Positions 22,380 to 32,902 of a DNA stretch of 64,000 nucleotides are shown here, piece by piece. A program made the translations under genes and the position numbers. Every line of letters starts with the position of its first letter. The stretch's first letter is position 1. Under the pieces are notes generated by a model that was not told the DNA's origin, made no database searches, and saw only the letters and a list, made by a program, of their open reading frames with translations. Origin of the DNA: Paraphysomonas bandaiensis (lineage: Eukaryota > Chrysophyceae); the NCBI GenBank assembly GCA_965644295.1, contig CBFFRP010000314.1, positions 1-64,000 on the forward strand, in the 5' to 3' direction.

Positions 22380-23200
22380 AATATAAGAAAGTGAAGAGGG
22401 AAAACTCTCACTAAAGTGCTCGTACCTACAGCAATGAATACCTCATTGGCATTCGCATTCCCACTAAGTGCCATCTACCCTGATAATTCTCGAGGCCTGT
22501 TTCCATACACTCATTGTGTAGTTTCTCTTATAGTTCATATACCAAATTCGAACACCATATAATTTTAACTTTCTTTGTTCATATTTTGTTGTCTGCGAGG
22601 ATTTTTTTGGAAAGTGATATGCTATTTCAGTGTTCTAGTCGCAATCACTCTCATGCAATAATCAGATATTCTTATATATATTATTTCAGTGTATATGTAA
22701 TGAAATTTCTTATACAAAGATGTTGTGCTCTAATTTCTTATCAATCTCCCTTAATTTTGTTGTTTCTAAGTATGATCTTTCTTCTGCTAGATTATCATAA
22801 ACTTTGTTAATATGTCAGCACATATCCTCTTCTGCCTAAAATCAGGGAATGTTCTGTTTGATAGCAAAAAGAAGGAAGGTATTCGGCCCCTTATCAGTGT
22901 AATTGCTTGGAGAATGTTTTTGTACCGAGCTACTGGTTCCCAAAATGGTCGTGGATGAATATTATGCTGTTCTCGATTAATAAGCGAATAGTGTTGGTAG
23001 TAGGTTTGGAAATTGTACAATATAATGCAATATGGTAGTATCATCACAGCCGTGTCAACGCCATTATTAGTACTAGTCATTATCAAACCCACTATGCTAC
23101 CAGACAAAGATTACCTACCTACTGCTCAGCTAGTTACAACTTTCCTCATACTATTTTCTGAGCCATCATTGGTGATGCTATCATCACCATCTTTATTCAA
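22380..23200. other. Intergenic with possible transposon debris
   Basis: No supported gene. A 106-codon minus frame (22787-23107) lies just downstream of a hAT transposase fragment on the same strand and could be further remnant, but shows no motif I can name. Confidence 0.35.
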
Positions 23201-23202
23201 AA

Positions 23203-23340
23203 TTACTTGAAATATGCGCCTGACCACAAGTGTCGATTTTCTTTCAGAAACAACACCAAAATATTAAGTGTACTATGATGCATACTTTTGTGCAGCACTG
23301 AGATAATAAGCTTAGCTGCGCTGAACATGCGTTCACATGT
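23203..23340 (-). pseudogene. hAT transposase C-terminal fragment
   Basis: A 45-codon minus-strand stretch reading TCERMFSAAKLIISVL...ILVLFLKENRHLW before a stop. This is the pattern of the hAT-family C-terminal dimerisation domain (C-E-R-x-F-S-x-A-x ... F-L-K-x-N-x-x-L-W). Upstream sequence is interrupted by stops, so only a relic remains. Confidence 0.75.
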
Positions 23341-23509
23341 ATGGGAAGTTCATTTCTCAAGTCGTCTACAAGGGCAGTGATATCTCAATTCCGTCCAGCA
23401 CTACGAATCATATCAGTCACTACATCCAAGAAGCCGTTGATTCTTGACACAGGACCTTTTATACAAAATACAAAACCACTTCAGCAGAACCTAAAACTTA
23501 GAGGACATT

Positions 23510-24060
23510 AATCATTTCTGGTAGCAGAGCGGTTAGGCCACAGTAGCAAGCAAGCATGCTTATATTCTGCTTCAACTTATCCATTAGCAGTTCTACTTGT
23601 CATTGAGGTCTGCTGCCTTCTTCAAGTTGTTGGAATACGTATGGTCCTCTAAGATAGTACTGCAGTTATACGTAGTCAATAGTCAAAGATGCTATAGCTA
23701 TAACTGTGAAACTGAAGTATTATATCATGACGATTCAAGATACGGAAGTTGAGCAGTGGTTGATATGAACGAAATAATTTATCATGTTGTTGACACACAA
23801 TTGTGCGCTTGTGTATACAATTATAAGAATATAATCTATCTAGTTTTGATTAACTTTAACTTCTTCTCTTAAACGATCTTCATTGTCTCAAATGTCAGAT
23901 TTCTTTGTTATTTCTCTTCTATTTTCTACCAATGAGTTCATTGACTGTAAGATTAAGTTGGACACCAAAATAGCAGTAGATATCTCAACACTTTACTCTT
24001 GTAAGCATTCATCGTTCAGACGTTTCTTCATATTAGTATATATTATATATATATTATATA
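23510..24060. repeat. Unclassified dispersed repeat, copy 2, split by an LTR
   Basis: Left part 23510-23627 and right part 23891-24060 together match 10051-10300. The solo LTR at 23628-23890 interrupts them. It contains TGGTAGCAGAGCGG near 23521, which resembles both a tRNA A box and an initiator-tRNA primer-binding site. Confidence 0.7.
23628..23890 (+). repeat. Solo LTR of copia family A, diverged
   Basis: Starts TGTTGGAATACGTATGGT and follows the family A LTR with small deletions. The last 50 bp are shortened or diverged, so the right edge is approximate. It is inserted inside the dispersed repeat whose empty form is seen near 10160. Flanks CAAGT and AATGT are at best a decayed target duplication. 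Confidence 0.85.
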
Positions 24061-24061
24061 T

Positions 24062-24455
24062 CAGGGATAGGGAACAATATATTGCAATACTATTGTTAGA
24101 TAGCGTTCCATCAATAGTATTGATGGAATTTTTAAACCGGTCCTACAATACAATTACAATATATTGCAATATATTGTCAATGTATTGCAATACATTAGTA
24201 TGACTACTCAGTAGGTAAACACATCCATAGATTAAATATTATATATACATTATATATATTCGTGCAGAGCGAGCGATATGTAAAAATAGCTTATATATGT
24301 GTATGATCTTACATTTGCACCCTACAGATATTGTGATTGTAATATACAGTGAGCTATGTAAACAGAATTAATATTGATGGAATTTTTGGCCGGTCCACCA
24401 ACCAACATTTTTCAATATATCGCAATTCAATATTCTGTACTTCCCTAGGAGCCCT
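24062..24455. repeat. Possible hAT-like non-autonomous element
   Basis: The left end CAGGGATAGGGAACAATATA and the inverted right end (CAGGGCTCCTAGGGAAGTAC on the opposite strand) are loosely complementary, and both contain ATATTG-rich subterminal sequence. Two internal copies of ATTGATGGAATTTTT also occur. No target duplication is visible, so the call is tentative. Confidence 0.35.
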
Positions 24456-24775
24456 GCACGGTAAGTAAATGTCATCAGTTTTATTTTAACTAGTACCAGT
24501 AGGCGAACTTTGATTCCAGATTAGAGATTAGTGATACCAATTTAATGCAATAAGATGAGAGTACGGTGTGACTGAATTTAGAATGATAAATACTACTATT
24601 GAATCGTTATTACCAGATATTTACTCAAATTTCACTGTAACAAATCGTGATCGGCTTAAACAAAATAACCAAATCAAAAAATATGATAAAGTAATCAGTG
24701 CATGCCGATCTAAACCCGATGCAATGAACGTATGAATAGCTCAACTGGCGTACACATGGCCACTAACAATGCTAT
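24456..24775. other. 3' flank of STI1, nothing recognised
   Basis: AT-rich sequence downstream of the STI1 stop codon. No repeat or ORF of note. Confidence 0.5.
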
Positions 24776-26617
24776 TTAACGTACTTGCAAAATGCCAGAT
24801 GCGACAAGCTTGTCAATCTTCGCACGCATACCCGGATCATTCAAGGCTCGCTGTGCTGCCTGAGGGTTCTCCTGCAAGTCCTGAAGGGTCTGTCTCACCA
24901 TTGGGTCCTGGAGAATAAACTGAATTTCTGGATCTGCCATGGCATGCGCAGCTCTCTCTTTATCGTCCACACCGTGGGATGAGTTGATCTGCTGCATCGT
25001 TTTGTTCAAACCCTGCTTGCAGAGTGCATTTTCAGGATCAATTTGCAAACCAGCCTTGTAGCTATCCAACGCCTTGTGGTACTCTTTCATAAAGAACTCG
25101 ATGTCGCCCTTCTTAGCCCAAGCCTTCACGTATGTTCGATCCAGCTCAAGAGATTTCTCGACTTGCCTCTTGGCACCGTTAAAATCTCCCATTTTTAGCA
25201 AAGCAGCAGCAAGATTGTTGCAATATGAAGCATTTGAAGGATCACGTTTCACTGCTTCTTCGTACTCCGCAATGGCGGTTGGGAAGTCGTTAGCACGGAA
25301 GGCAGTGTTTCCTCTTTCTTTGGCTTCAAGCGCCAGCTCGGGGTTGATATACGCCTGCATCTGCTTCTTTTTGTGCTCCAGCTCCAGATTTTTGACCTTG
25401 CGTTCTATTGCTTTATCAAAGTGCTCCTGCCAGCGTATTTTTAAAATTCAAACTATAAGTGTTGTATATATATAGCATAACAACAAAAAACTCGGGTCAT
25501 GAACAAAATTGGAGTGTATGAAAACACATTTCTACCACTACTACTCAAACTTGACACTATTATAGAAAAGATAAATTCCATACCATTTGGGCTTTTGCGT
25601 AGCACTCCTTAGCAGTGGGGAAGTCGTCCTTCTTGAGATAGGCAGCAGCCATACGTTGGTACATTTTCGCGATGTCTTCATACGGGGCCCTCTGTGAGCG
25701 ACCATATTCAATTCCCTCTTGGCACTGCTCGATAGCGCGATCCAACTCACCCATTTCGATGTATACAGCTGCCTTATTACTGAGATAGGTAATGCATGTG
25801 GGATCAAGAGAGGATGCCTCGTCGTAAGCTGCCAAGGCTTCGGCAAATTGCTTCTGTTTGTAGAGTGCATTACCACGTTCTTTGGCGGCTTTGGCGGCGT
25901 CTTTAGCAGCTTGTGCACGCTTCTCTTCCTCGGTAAGGGGGGTTGGAGGAGGGGTGGGCTTTTTCTCTTCTTTGGGGGCAGGAGCGGGAGTAGGAGTACT
26001 GTCGGTTTCCATCGGACCTTCACCCTCACCCCCCATCAATAATCCAAAGATTTCCATAATCTCAGGGTCCTGGAGCATAGCCTGGGGATTAGTTTGTAGC
26101 ATCTGTAGCTTCGCCATAAAGGCAGGGTCAGCCAGCTTGGGACCATACTTTGGATGAGAGGCCAATTTCGTTAGAAGTTGCGGTGGAAGGAATCCACCGG
26201 GTGAAGGTGTACTTTGTGCCTTCTTGACCTCAGCTAATCCACTCTGAAGTCCAGCATCGCTAGGTGCAACTGCTAATCCTGCCTCATAGGCAGCGATAGC
26301 ATCAGGGTACCTCTTCAAAGAGTGCAAAGCAGCTCCTTTTCTGGAATATCCCTTTGCCCACTGAGGATTCAACTCGATACATTTCTCGGCATCAGCTAGA
26401 GCACTATTACCATCCCCCTTACTCAAATATGCAGCAGACCTATTCGAAAAAAACACATGGTCTGTAGAATCCAGCTCGATGGCTTTGGTATATGCAGCGA
26501 TGGCTTCGTCGAATTCCTTCTTCTGCAAATGAGAGTTTCCTTGCGCTTTAAACTACAGGAAAGCAATCAGCACATAAAACAATAACATTAATCGGTCAGT
26601 ACCTCAGCAGCACTCAT
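24776..26617 (-). CDS. STI1: Hsp70-Hsp90 organising protein STI1/HOP, three exons
   Basis: Co-chaperone that bridges Hsp70 and Hsp90 in the cytosol and passes clients between them. Exons 26617-26603 (only Met-Ser-Ala-Ala-Glu), 26552-25584 and 25426-24776 join in phase 0 for 544 residues, the usual size. Order: TPR1 (FKAQGNSHLQKKEFDEAIAAYTKAI...), a first DP/STI1 domain (LASHPKYGPKLADPAFMAKLQ), a Pro/Glu/Lys-rich linker, TPR2A (AKERGNALYKQKQFAEALAAYDEA...), TPR2B (AKERGNTAFRANDFPTAIAEYEEAV...) and a second DP domain (MADPEIQFILQDPMVRQTLQ). All five modules are present. The tiny first exon is supported by a Met-starting frame, a GTACTG donor and a matching acceptor. Confidence 0.96.
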
Positions 26618-26973
26618 GATTAGCGCGGCAAAAGACTTATGGGTTCTAGTCTGTCGCTGTTGATCAGGACTGAGAGCTGGTCTGTGCGGTGCTCTGTGTG
26701 AGCTCCTCTCACTCGAATTTTTTTCTAGGTTGGTTGATTTTCTAGAAAGCGAAATACTGCTGGAAATACGACGTATTAGATACTATGAAACTGAAACCCC
26801 TCCACCAGCTAAAACTAATAACTGAAAATGTCTGTCTGCTTGAGATCCTGATGTGGTCTGTTTTTGTTTATTGGGAGTGGTGGTCCCTGCGGCTTAATTC
26901 TACTTATGGTCCGATTAAATAAGAGTGAATTACTTCTTATTCATTAAGTGGTTCAACTGGGTATAGTGCAAGT

Positions 26974-27726
26974 ATGGCGGACACCATTGTTATCGACGGG
27001 AAGGGACATCTCTTTGGACGCCTTGCATCTGTTGTTGCAAAGGAGCTTCTCAACGGAAAGAGAATTGTTATCGTTCGATGCGAGGAAGTTTTGATTTCCG
27101 GCTCTTGTATGTTGCATCTCTATGAAAGTGTTTTATATACTGATTGTTCTATTAATCTATGCAGTGACCAGAAATAAGGTGAAGTATGCCCAGTTTCTGC
27201 AGAAGAGACAAAACACAAACCCTGGCAGGGGTCCTTTTCACTTTAAATCTCCTGCCCGCATCCTCTGGAGATCTGTAAGTGGCGTCTTTTCTTTCTTTGT
27301 TGGGGTGCTTATATAAATTTGATTCAGATCCGTGGAATGATTCCCCATAAGACTTCCCGTGGTCAGTTGGCGATGGCTAGACTAGCTGTAAGCAATTTAA
27401 TCGTCGTAGATATTTATGTAACATTGTATCGCTAGACTTTTGAGGGTATCCCCGAGCCTTACGACAAGAAGAAGCGTGTGGTTGTACCCGAGGCTATTAA
27501 AGTTATCCGTTTGAGGTCTGATCGCAACTTCTGCGTTCTTGGCAACCTCTCCAGAGAGTTTGGCTGGAACTATGGTCCTCTTGTTGAGAAGTTGGAGGCC
27601 CAGAGAAAGGCTAAAGAGCAGGCATATTACGCTGAGAAGAAAGCTAAGGCTGCCCTTAAGGCTAAGGCAGAGGCCGCCGCCGATCTTTCTGCGGTTGCTC
27701 CTGTGTTGAGTGCTCTTGGTCACTAA
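26974..27726 (+). CDS. RPL13A: Ribosomal protein uL13 (RPL13A), four exons
   Basis: Structural protein of the cytosolic 60S subunit. Exons 26974-27106, 27165-27274, 27328-27387 and 27436-27726 give 197 residues (human about 203). The translation follows the family throughout: [95 protein letters not shown], and a basic Ala/Lys-rich eukaryote-specific C-terminal helix. Introns are 53-58, 53 and 48 nt, all GT..AG. STI1 lies head-to-head about 360 bp upstream. Confidence 0.97.
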
Positions 27727-27973
27727 GCTAGATTCTCCACTATCCCATATTGCTGAACCAGTCATACACATGCATGCGTTTGCTGCAAATTAACGACAAA
27801 TCTTGATATATGCTAAATTTCACCTAATCTTATAGTTCATTACAGTACACCATCTAGTTCTCATTATTGCTTGCGCATGTAACAGAAAAGCAATAACTGT
27901 ACCCCAATGAATGAACTGATTATTACTCAACAGACCAATAGTACTCCAGCTACACACTCTACTACTCTAGTCT

Positions 27974-28340
27974 CTAGTACCAATACTTATTACCTGACAC
28001 TAGCCGGGAGTCTCTGGAGCTTAAAGCCATTTCTGATACATTATTTCTCTTTTTACCACGACTGAGAGCATTGCTCAGTAAGTCGAGCATATCCACTACC
28101 TCACCTGCATGGTCTTCTTTTTCCATTTCAAACACGGTTTCATGCTGTAAATCAGCACATGAATCAACGACGTACTCGGACTGAACTTTCACTGCGCATT
28201 TCAAATGCTTTTCTCCCCTCCAATACTAATAGGCATACTGCTTGCTTGCGTCGTCTTCAATAACCTCGAGACATACACTCTCCGCTTTTCTACAGGTCAC
28301 GGGAACCCACTTGTCACGCTCATTTTGTCGATAATGAGGC
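27974..28340 (-). CDS. Weak hypothetical ORFs
   Basis: Two consecutive minus-strand frames look protein-like. One, from an ATG near 28340, contains NERDKWVPVTCRKAESVCLE; the second is 76 codons from 28204 and contains EKEDHAGEVVDMLDLLSNAL. I could not find a donor and acceptor pair that joins them in phase. No family is recognised. They may be two exons of one small gene or remnants. Confidence 0.25.
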
Positions 28341-28436
28341 ATAAACCTTCACAATAGCTCTCCCGCATAGTGATGAAGCTTGCAATACGAACTCACAGTT
28401 AATAATGGCACGATTCACAGTGTATTCGCTCTCTCA

Positions 28437-28615
28437 AATTCCTTCTGTGGGAATAAGTCGATCCAGCGGAATATGTCGATCCAGCAAAAAAATCGACCTT
28501 TTTTCGTTATTTCTCTGAAATATATTCGTCAAAAAACAGCATGCATCAAAAAAACCTGGATTTTTTTGCTGGATCGACATATTCTGCTGGATCTTATATT
28601 CCCACACACAGAATT
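28437..28615. mobile_element. Foldback MITE-like element
   Basis: About 57-bp inverted termini (left TGTGGGAATAAGTCGATCCA, right the complement of TGTGGGAATATAAGATCCAG), each containing duplicated GATCCAGC motifs, surround about 60 bp of AT-rich DNA. The structure could form a long hairpin. AATT occurs at both outer edges and may be a short target duplication. No other copy is seen in the window. Confidence 0.65.
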
Positions 28616-29097
28616 GTTGCCTTATTGGAATTCCAAGACATCACTATCTAAGTGCGTGGCATTCGCTACTTCAAAATTGAAGTTGCGGTTTCTGCAGCAC
28701 GACATCAAGATTTCAGCTGGATGATGGTATCTTGTTCCCTCAAACCATCCCTATCTGCTTCTTGGAGTTCCAAAACGCTGTTCACATACCAGTGCCTGCC
28801 CATACTTCAATGTTCTGTTCGACGTCACACTTTAGTCAGCCGCATTTGCGATTACTACACAATCACAACTTCACTGCAATCAAGTCAGAGTTATCATCAC
28901 GACTAAGATTCGTGTCCTCACAGTGAGTGTTGCCTGGAGTGACACTTCTTTATTGGCATGCTCCATTTCTGATTGGCTTCTGCGGTATATTTTTTTGGAC
29001 AAGACGATGAAAAACGACGCTTTTGTTCTCGTTAGCGCGAAGGGCATCCCAGTAGAGCTCATAGAACTCCCATCCATACACTCGTATCCAGAATATA

Positions 29098-29159
29098 CTC
29101 CAGAGCGCAAGTAAAACTCCCTTGCCTGACAATCCTGGAGTTTTACTTGCGCTCTGGAG
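29098..29159. repeat. Perfect 23-bp inverted repeat with 16-nt loop
   Basis: Arms 29098-29120 and 29137-29159 are exact complements (CTCCAGAGCGCAAGTAAAAC...). The loop sequence CTTGCCTGACAATCCTG recurs almost exactly about 65 bp downstream, so the hairpin probably formed by an inverted local duplication. It is too GC-poor at the base and lacks a T-run typical of a terminator. Confidence 0.85.
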
Positions 29160-29313
29160 CTTGAGGAAGATTTTACTCCCTTGCCTGACGATCCTGCAGA
29201 GTGTTCGATCATGGAAGACCGCAGTCCTGATCCCTTCTATCAGACATTGCATGCTCTTACTTGTCCAGATACACTGGATGAAATGATTCGTTACTAATAT
29301 TCGCCGCAAGGGA

Positions 29314-29520
29314 ATGGATACTTTAAACGAGCAGCAGCATGTGGCAGCTCGAACAGCCGAACTGGAGACATCACGGTATCATGACCAGCTCACTGAAACC
29401 AATTCATTTCCGTCGGCTGACTTAACACTGCTTCCTGCATCGTTTGTTTCTACTTATTTAGTAATATTTTTTGCTATCTGTTCCTTAGTCTTAGTTTGTT
29501 TCATTTTTACCATTAACTAA
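29314..29520 (+). CDS. Small tail-anchored-like protein, possible
   Basis: A 68-codon frame ending in a single hydrophobic segment (FVSTYLVIFFAICSLVLVCF) two to four residues from the C-terminus, after a polar, helix-prone N-terminal half. The plan recalls tail-anchored proteins such as SNAREs, but no heptad register or family motif is recognised. An upstream exon in the 28.9-29.3 kb stretch is possible. Function unknown. Confidence 0.3.
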   Translation: MDTLNEQQHVAARTAELETSRYHDQLTETNSFPSADLTLLPASFVSTYLVIFFAICSLVLVCFIFTIN

Positions 29521-30372
29521 CATTCGATACAACGTAACTTTTACTTACATAACCTTTCGACACTTAGTAACACTTACTTCTATTCACACTTAGTAACAAC
29601 TTAGTAACACTTACTTAGTAACACTTACTTCTATTCACACTTAGTAACAACTTAGTAACACCATATATATAATATAGTAATTAATCCATTTCATTAAATT
29701 CAATATATCTCATCATCTGCATATTTAAGAAGGGTAATTGAACATAGATATTGTAGCCCGCAGTTTTAAGGATTCATTGTATGGTAGTACGTAACTACGT
29801 TCTTTGTTAATCCTGATGTTGCACACTTGGCGGAATCCGCCAGGCGGATCATGTATACCAAGCCAATTTAGAATGGACTATGCGTTTAATTGTTTATTCT
29901 ATGTTGGTGAACATAGAAAAATACAAAGCTTGATAGACTGTACCTCAACAATCACGTCTTAATGAGATATTCAGTTTGCTATTTCCTTTTGCATGAGATA
30001 TGAGATATCACACATCCTATTTTCATACTATGCAACACCATCGCTGTTAACACTAACTTTATATCCAAGCCTTTGTCATAGTGCATTGTAGTGATCGTTA
30101 AAAATATCGACTACTATATGAGATCTGTATTAGGTATTAGCAGTACACTCCACACTATCGACAATGCATGTGAATTTATAGTTCTGAAAAAGTGCTAGTA
30201 ATTCGTGATAGCAAAGTTTCTCAGCATTGGGGTTTGATTTGTGTTTCTAAGATTTCATCTAAGAATATTTCTATTTATCTGCGACGAGTATTTGCAAGTC
30301 TCTATTGTTCTGCAGCATACCGGGAATATAATAAAATTACAGTATCTTTCAGTTACATAATGATAAGTTAAT
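29521..30372. other. Intergenic with short tandem repeat
   Basis: 29560-29660 contains tandem copies of a CTTAGTAACA-rich unit, including two copies of CTTCTATTCACACTTAGTAA. The rest is AT-rich and without supported genes. Confidence 0.6.
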
Positions 30373-30955
30373 TCAACTAATTGTATCCTTTACTTTAGGA
30401 ACAACAAAATAATCGCCATGCCTTTTCGGCGCGTTCCTAAATATCGCCTGCTTATCACACTCCTCTGGTCGGTCTTCCCTTAACGATGGTATCGTCAATA
30501 CCGTGTCAGCTTCAACAACGCCTTCCTCTATACCAGCAATCTTGAAAAAGTAAAATTGAGATACATATCAACATCAAATTGTACATTCGCACATTCATAG
30601 TTTTCATAGCCTCTGCGCAGCGTAACAAAACATTCACATCATGTGCGACATCTGTATATACATCCTTTGAGTCTCCTAGATCTATGCAAGCCAGACGTGA
30701 AAGGTACTTAACCTACATAAATTATCTTATGACTACAATGTAGGCATATAATATGCAGATGTGGCTCACTCTATCTTCTGATATAACAGACTCCGTATTT
30801 TCTGTATCACACAACTGGAGATCCTTGAGAGACCAAGACGGAGGTGGCACCATACTGCTAAAGCAGTGCTGTAAACTGTTTATTCGGGATGCAAACGACA
30901 GGCGAGACAAGACCCTGCATTGCTTAATCATTTGTGACCGATATGACGGATTCAC
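30373..30955 (-). CDS. GATC: Glutamyl-tRNA(Gln) amidotransferase subunit C, organellar, three exons
   Basis: Small subunit of the GatCAB complex that converts Glu-tRNA(Gln) to Gln-tRNA(Gln) in mitochondria or plastids. Exons 30955-30770, 30712-30593 and 30540-30373 join in phase to 157 residues. The core reads VKYLSRLACIDL...DVAHDVNVLLRCAEAM, then IPSLREDRPEE, IFRNAPKRHGDYFVVPKV. These are the family's conserved LxRLAxI, LReD and NAP...FxVPK signatures. The first exon supplies a 35-40-residue leader rich in Arg and Ser (MIKQCRVLSRLSFASR), a plausible mitochondrial presequence; an alternative Met lies at 30931. Only the first exon resembles an ordinary ORF, so the gene is easily missed without splicing. 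Confidence 0.9.
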
Positions 30956-31377
30956 AGAAAGCGAACAAGTGTGTTATTATGCACTTCTTCAACAAGGTAC
31001 AGTACTGTAGCTAGCCTTGCAACACAACACACACCACTATACACTGCGACTGTATGAGGAGGAGAGGTGCTGTATTAGAACAGTATATAGTCCTAAATAC
31101 GTGAGAATACTGTGTACATTCAAACAAAGCAAAAGCATCAGATGTACGACGGTTTTTTAGTCGTAGAGCACCTGCTTCAATCTTCTGCCAAAAAATATCA
31201 CCCACACCTCCTCGGCTCGCTCTGATCTTATCTTCACGTACTGGTACTGCTGTATAACGACGTGATGATGTACATCGCGACGAGCACCATACCTGAACTC
31301 ATTAAGTAGTCGATGTGATACGTGTATGTTGTGTTAGCTAACTTGAGAGAGTAGTACAAATAATTGGATCAAGTACA
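30956..31377. other. Divergent intergenic region, GATC / myristoylated protein
   Basis: About 420 bp between divergent start codons. It should contain both promoters, but no recognisable element was found. Confidence 0.4.
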
Positions 31378-32595
31378 ATGGGAAGCGGAGTGTCGGTGGA
31401 GAAGTTTAGTGCCCTTCCTGAATTTATTTCCCGAGAAGAGTTTGGACCCCTATTCCATGAGAAGTATAGGATGGCAATATACAATGCTCTAAAAGAAGAG
31501 AATGATATGATCGACAGAGCTAAGCTGTTATCTATAGTGTTCAATGATTCTGAAATGGAGACATTTGGCTTGTTTTTGAGATTCTGCGCAACCGGAGAAA
31601 TGGACGAGAACAGTTTTATTCGATTTTTTCGTGAAGGTAAACTGTTGTCTAAGAAAAAACTACCAAAGCAAAGAGCGCTTGCCATTTTTCGCTCAAAAGC
31701 TGATAAGAAATGTTTAAATTATAATAAATTGCGGTTCGAATTACTGCCACTAGTGTCAGAGGAAATTGGTATGGAGACGTCGATGGTGATTGTCCGCTTA
31801 TCCAATCGCCTTGTGACATCAGGTCTATCAGAGTGCTTAACAGAATCTGCAATAGATGATTCAGAGCCTGCAGGAAGAAAGCATTCCAACTTTGTGGAAA
31901 TTGTATCTGATATACAGAAGGCATATAAGGCCGTACTTAAGATTCAGAGTTTATTTAGAGCAAAACATTCTCGAAACAAAACTATAAAAAAGAAAGAGCT
32001 CAAGATGATTGAGGATGCGGTTGGATTGACAATTGATGTTGATCTCGACACAGCAACATTCGAAGGGCCACACGAAGAAAAGCTGCAAAAGGTATTTACG
32101 GAATATGGGGCGAAGTTATCTACCACTGGTCCTAGTATGAATAAATATGAGTTTTGTGAGGTTTGTCAGGATTCTCTGTTGTTTCAGCGGCATATTGCCA
32201 AAATAAAGCCGTTTGTTTTTAACGATGGATTGCACATGTTCGACAAAGTGCTCACGACAGTGCTCTATGCGAACGATGGAAAGTTTTCGAAATATGTTGT
32301 AAACGGAAAACGTGTACGTTACTGTGTGTTCCGCGCTTTGCTTGTGCCTGCATTGGCTGAAAGACTAGGAAATGTTTCTGTTGAGTCCATAATCAAAGAT
32401 ATAACGTCGCATATTGTATTAGAGGGACAGCTTCATCAAGATGATTTGCTAATTGAATTTGGTCGAATTCGTACAAGTACAGTCAAAGTGATTGAAGAAC
32501 CCAGCAGCTCTAAGCGGAGGGCATCAAAGCGGGCTCAAGAAGCAGTTATAAATACACCACTTATGGGTGATGTTGCCCTCATTGCGTTAGAATAG
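31378..32595 (+). CDS. N-myristoylated IQ and p25-alpha/EF-hand-like protein
   Basis: 405 codons, single exon. MGSGVS at the start is a strong N-myristoylation context (Gly2, Ser6), which would direct it to membranes. Residues about 20-125 are helical with EF-hand-like pairing. Near 188-202, AVLKIQSLFRAKHSR is an IQ motif, a calmodulin-binding sequence. Residues about 230-330 (EKLQKVFTEYG...MNKYEFCEVCQDSLLF) resemble the p25-alpha/TPPP fold in its M-x4-F-x3-C-x-D pattern. A basic C-terminal stretch SSSKRRASKRAQE follows. TPPP-type proteins bind tubulin, and protists often carry such proteins in flagella. That role is inferred. It has a single ATG and no introns. Confidence 0.7.
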   Translation: MGSGVSVEKFSALPEFISREEFGPLFHEKYRMAIYNALKEENDMIDRAKLLSIVFNDSEMETFGLFLRFCATGEMDENSFIRFFREGKLLSKKKLPKQRALAIFRSKADKKCLNYNKLRFELLPLVSEEIGMETSMVIVRLSNRLVTSGLSECLTESAIDDSEPAGRKHSNFVEIVSDIQKAYKAVLKIQSLFRAKHSRNKTIKKKELKMIEDAVGLTIDVDLDTATFEGPHEEKLQKVFTEYGAKLSTTGPSMNKYEFCEVCQDSLLFQRHIAKIKPFVFNDGLHMFDKVLTTVLYANDGKFSKYVVNGKRVRYCVFRALLVPALAERLGNVSVESIIKDITSHIVLEGQLHQDDLLIEFGRIRTSTVKVIEEPSSSKRRASKRAQEAVINTPLMGDVALIALE

Positions 32596-32689
32596 AATTT
32601 TTCTTACTATTCATCTATATGTCCATCTACATTAGTTGTTGATCTACATCTGTTATCTATCTAATATTGCTAAATAAGAATGAAACTTA

Positions 32690-32902
32690 GATGCTCAAAA
32701 TTATAAAATTATAAATAACATCACACATCATTCATTGTCATCCACCAACTCTTTTATCTCTTCTACACCAACTATTTCTAGGACGATATTATATCGTCAC
32801 TATCTCCTATCTTGTACAGTCAATATATTTCAGTTTCATTACTACACAAACTATCATATTGTTAGTTTTCATAATACAGTCAACTACTACTACTGTATTC
32901 GT
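32690..32902. repeat. MITE-like repeat, TGTTGAGTT family (copy D, partial)
   Basis: Matches, on the reverse strand, the repeat at 51974-52250 (shared ACCAACTMTTTC..., ATATCGTCACTATC, TACAGTCAATATATTTCAGT). It breaks off where the complete element at 32903 begins, so the latter was probably inserted into it. Confidence 0.6.

Noticed and set aside
21667-22474. Several 190-235-codon minus frames and 70-114-codon plus frames full of ten-residue repeats
   Set aside because: All are readings of the 30-bp minisatellite, whose period keeps any stop-free frame open. No non-repeat coding portion supports them.
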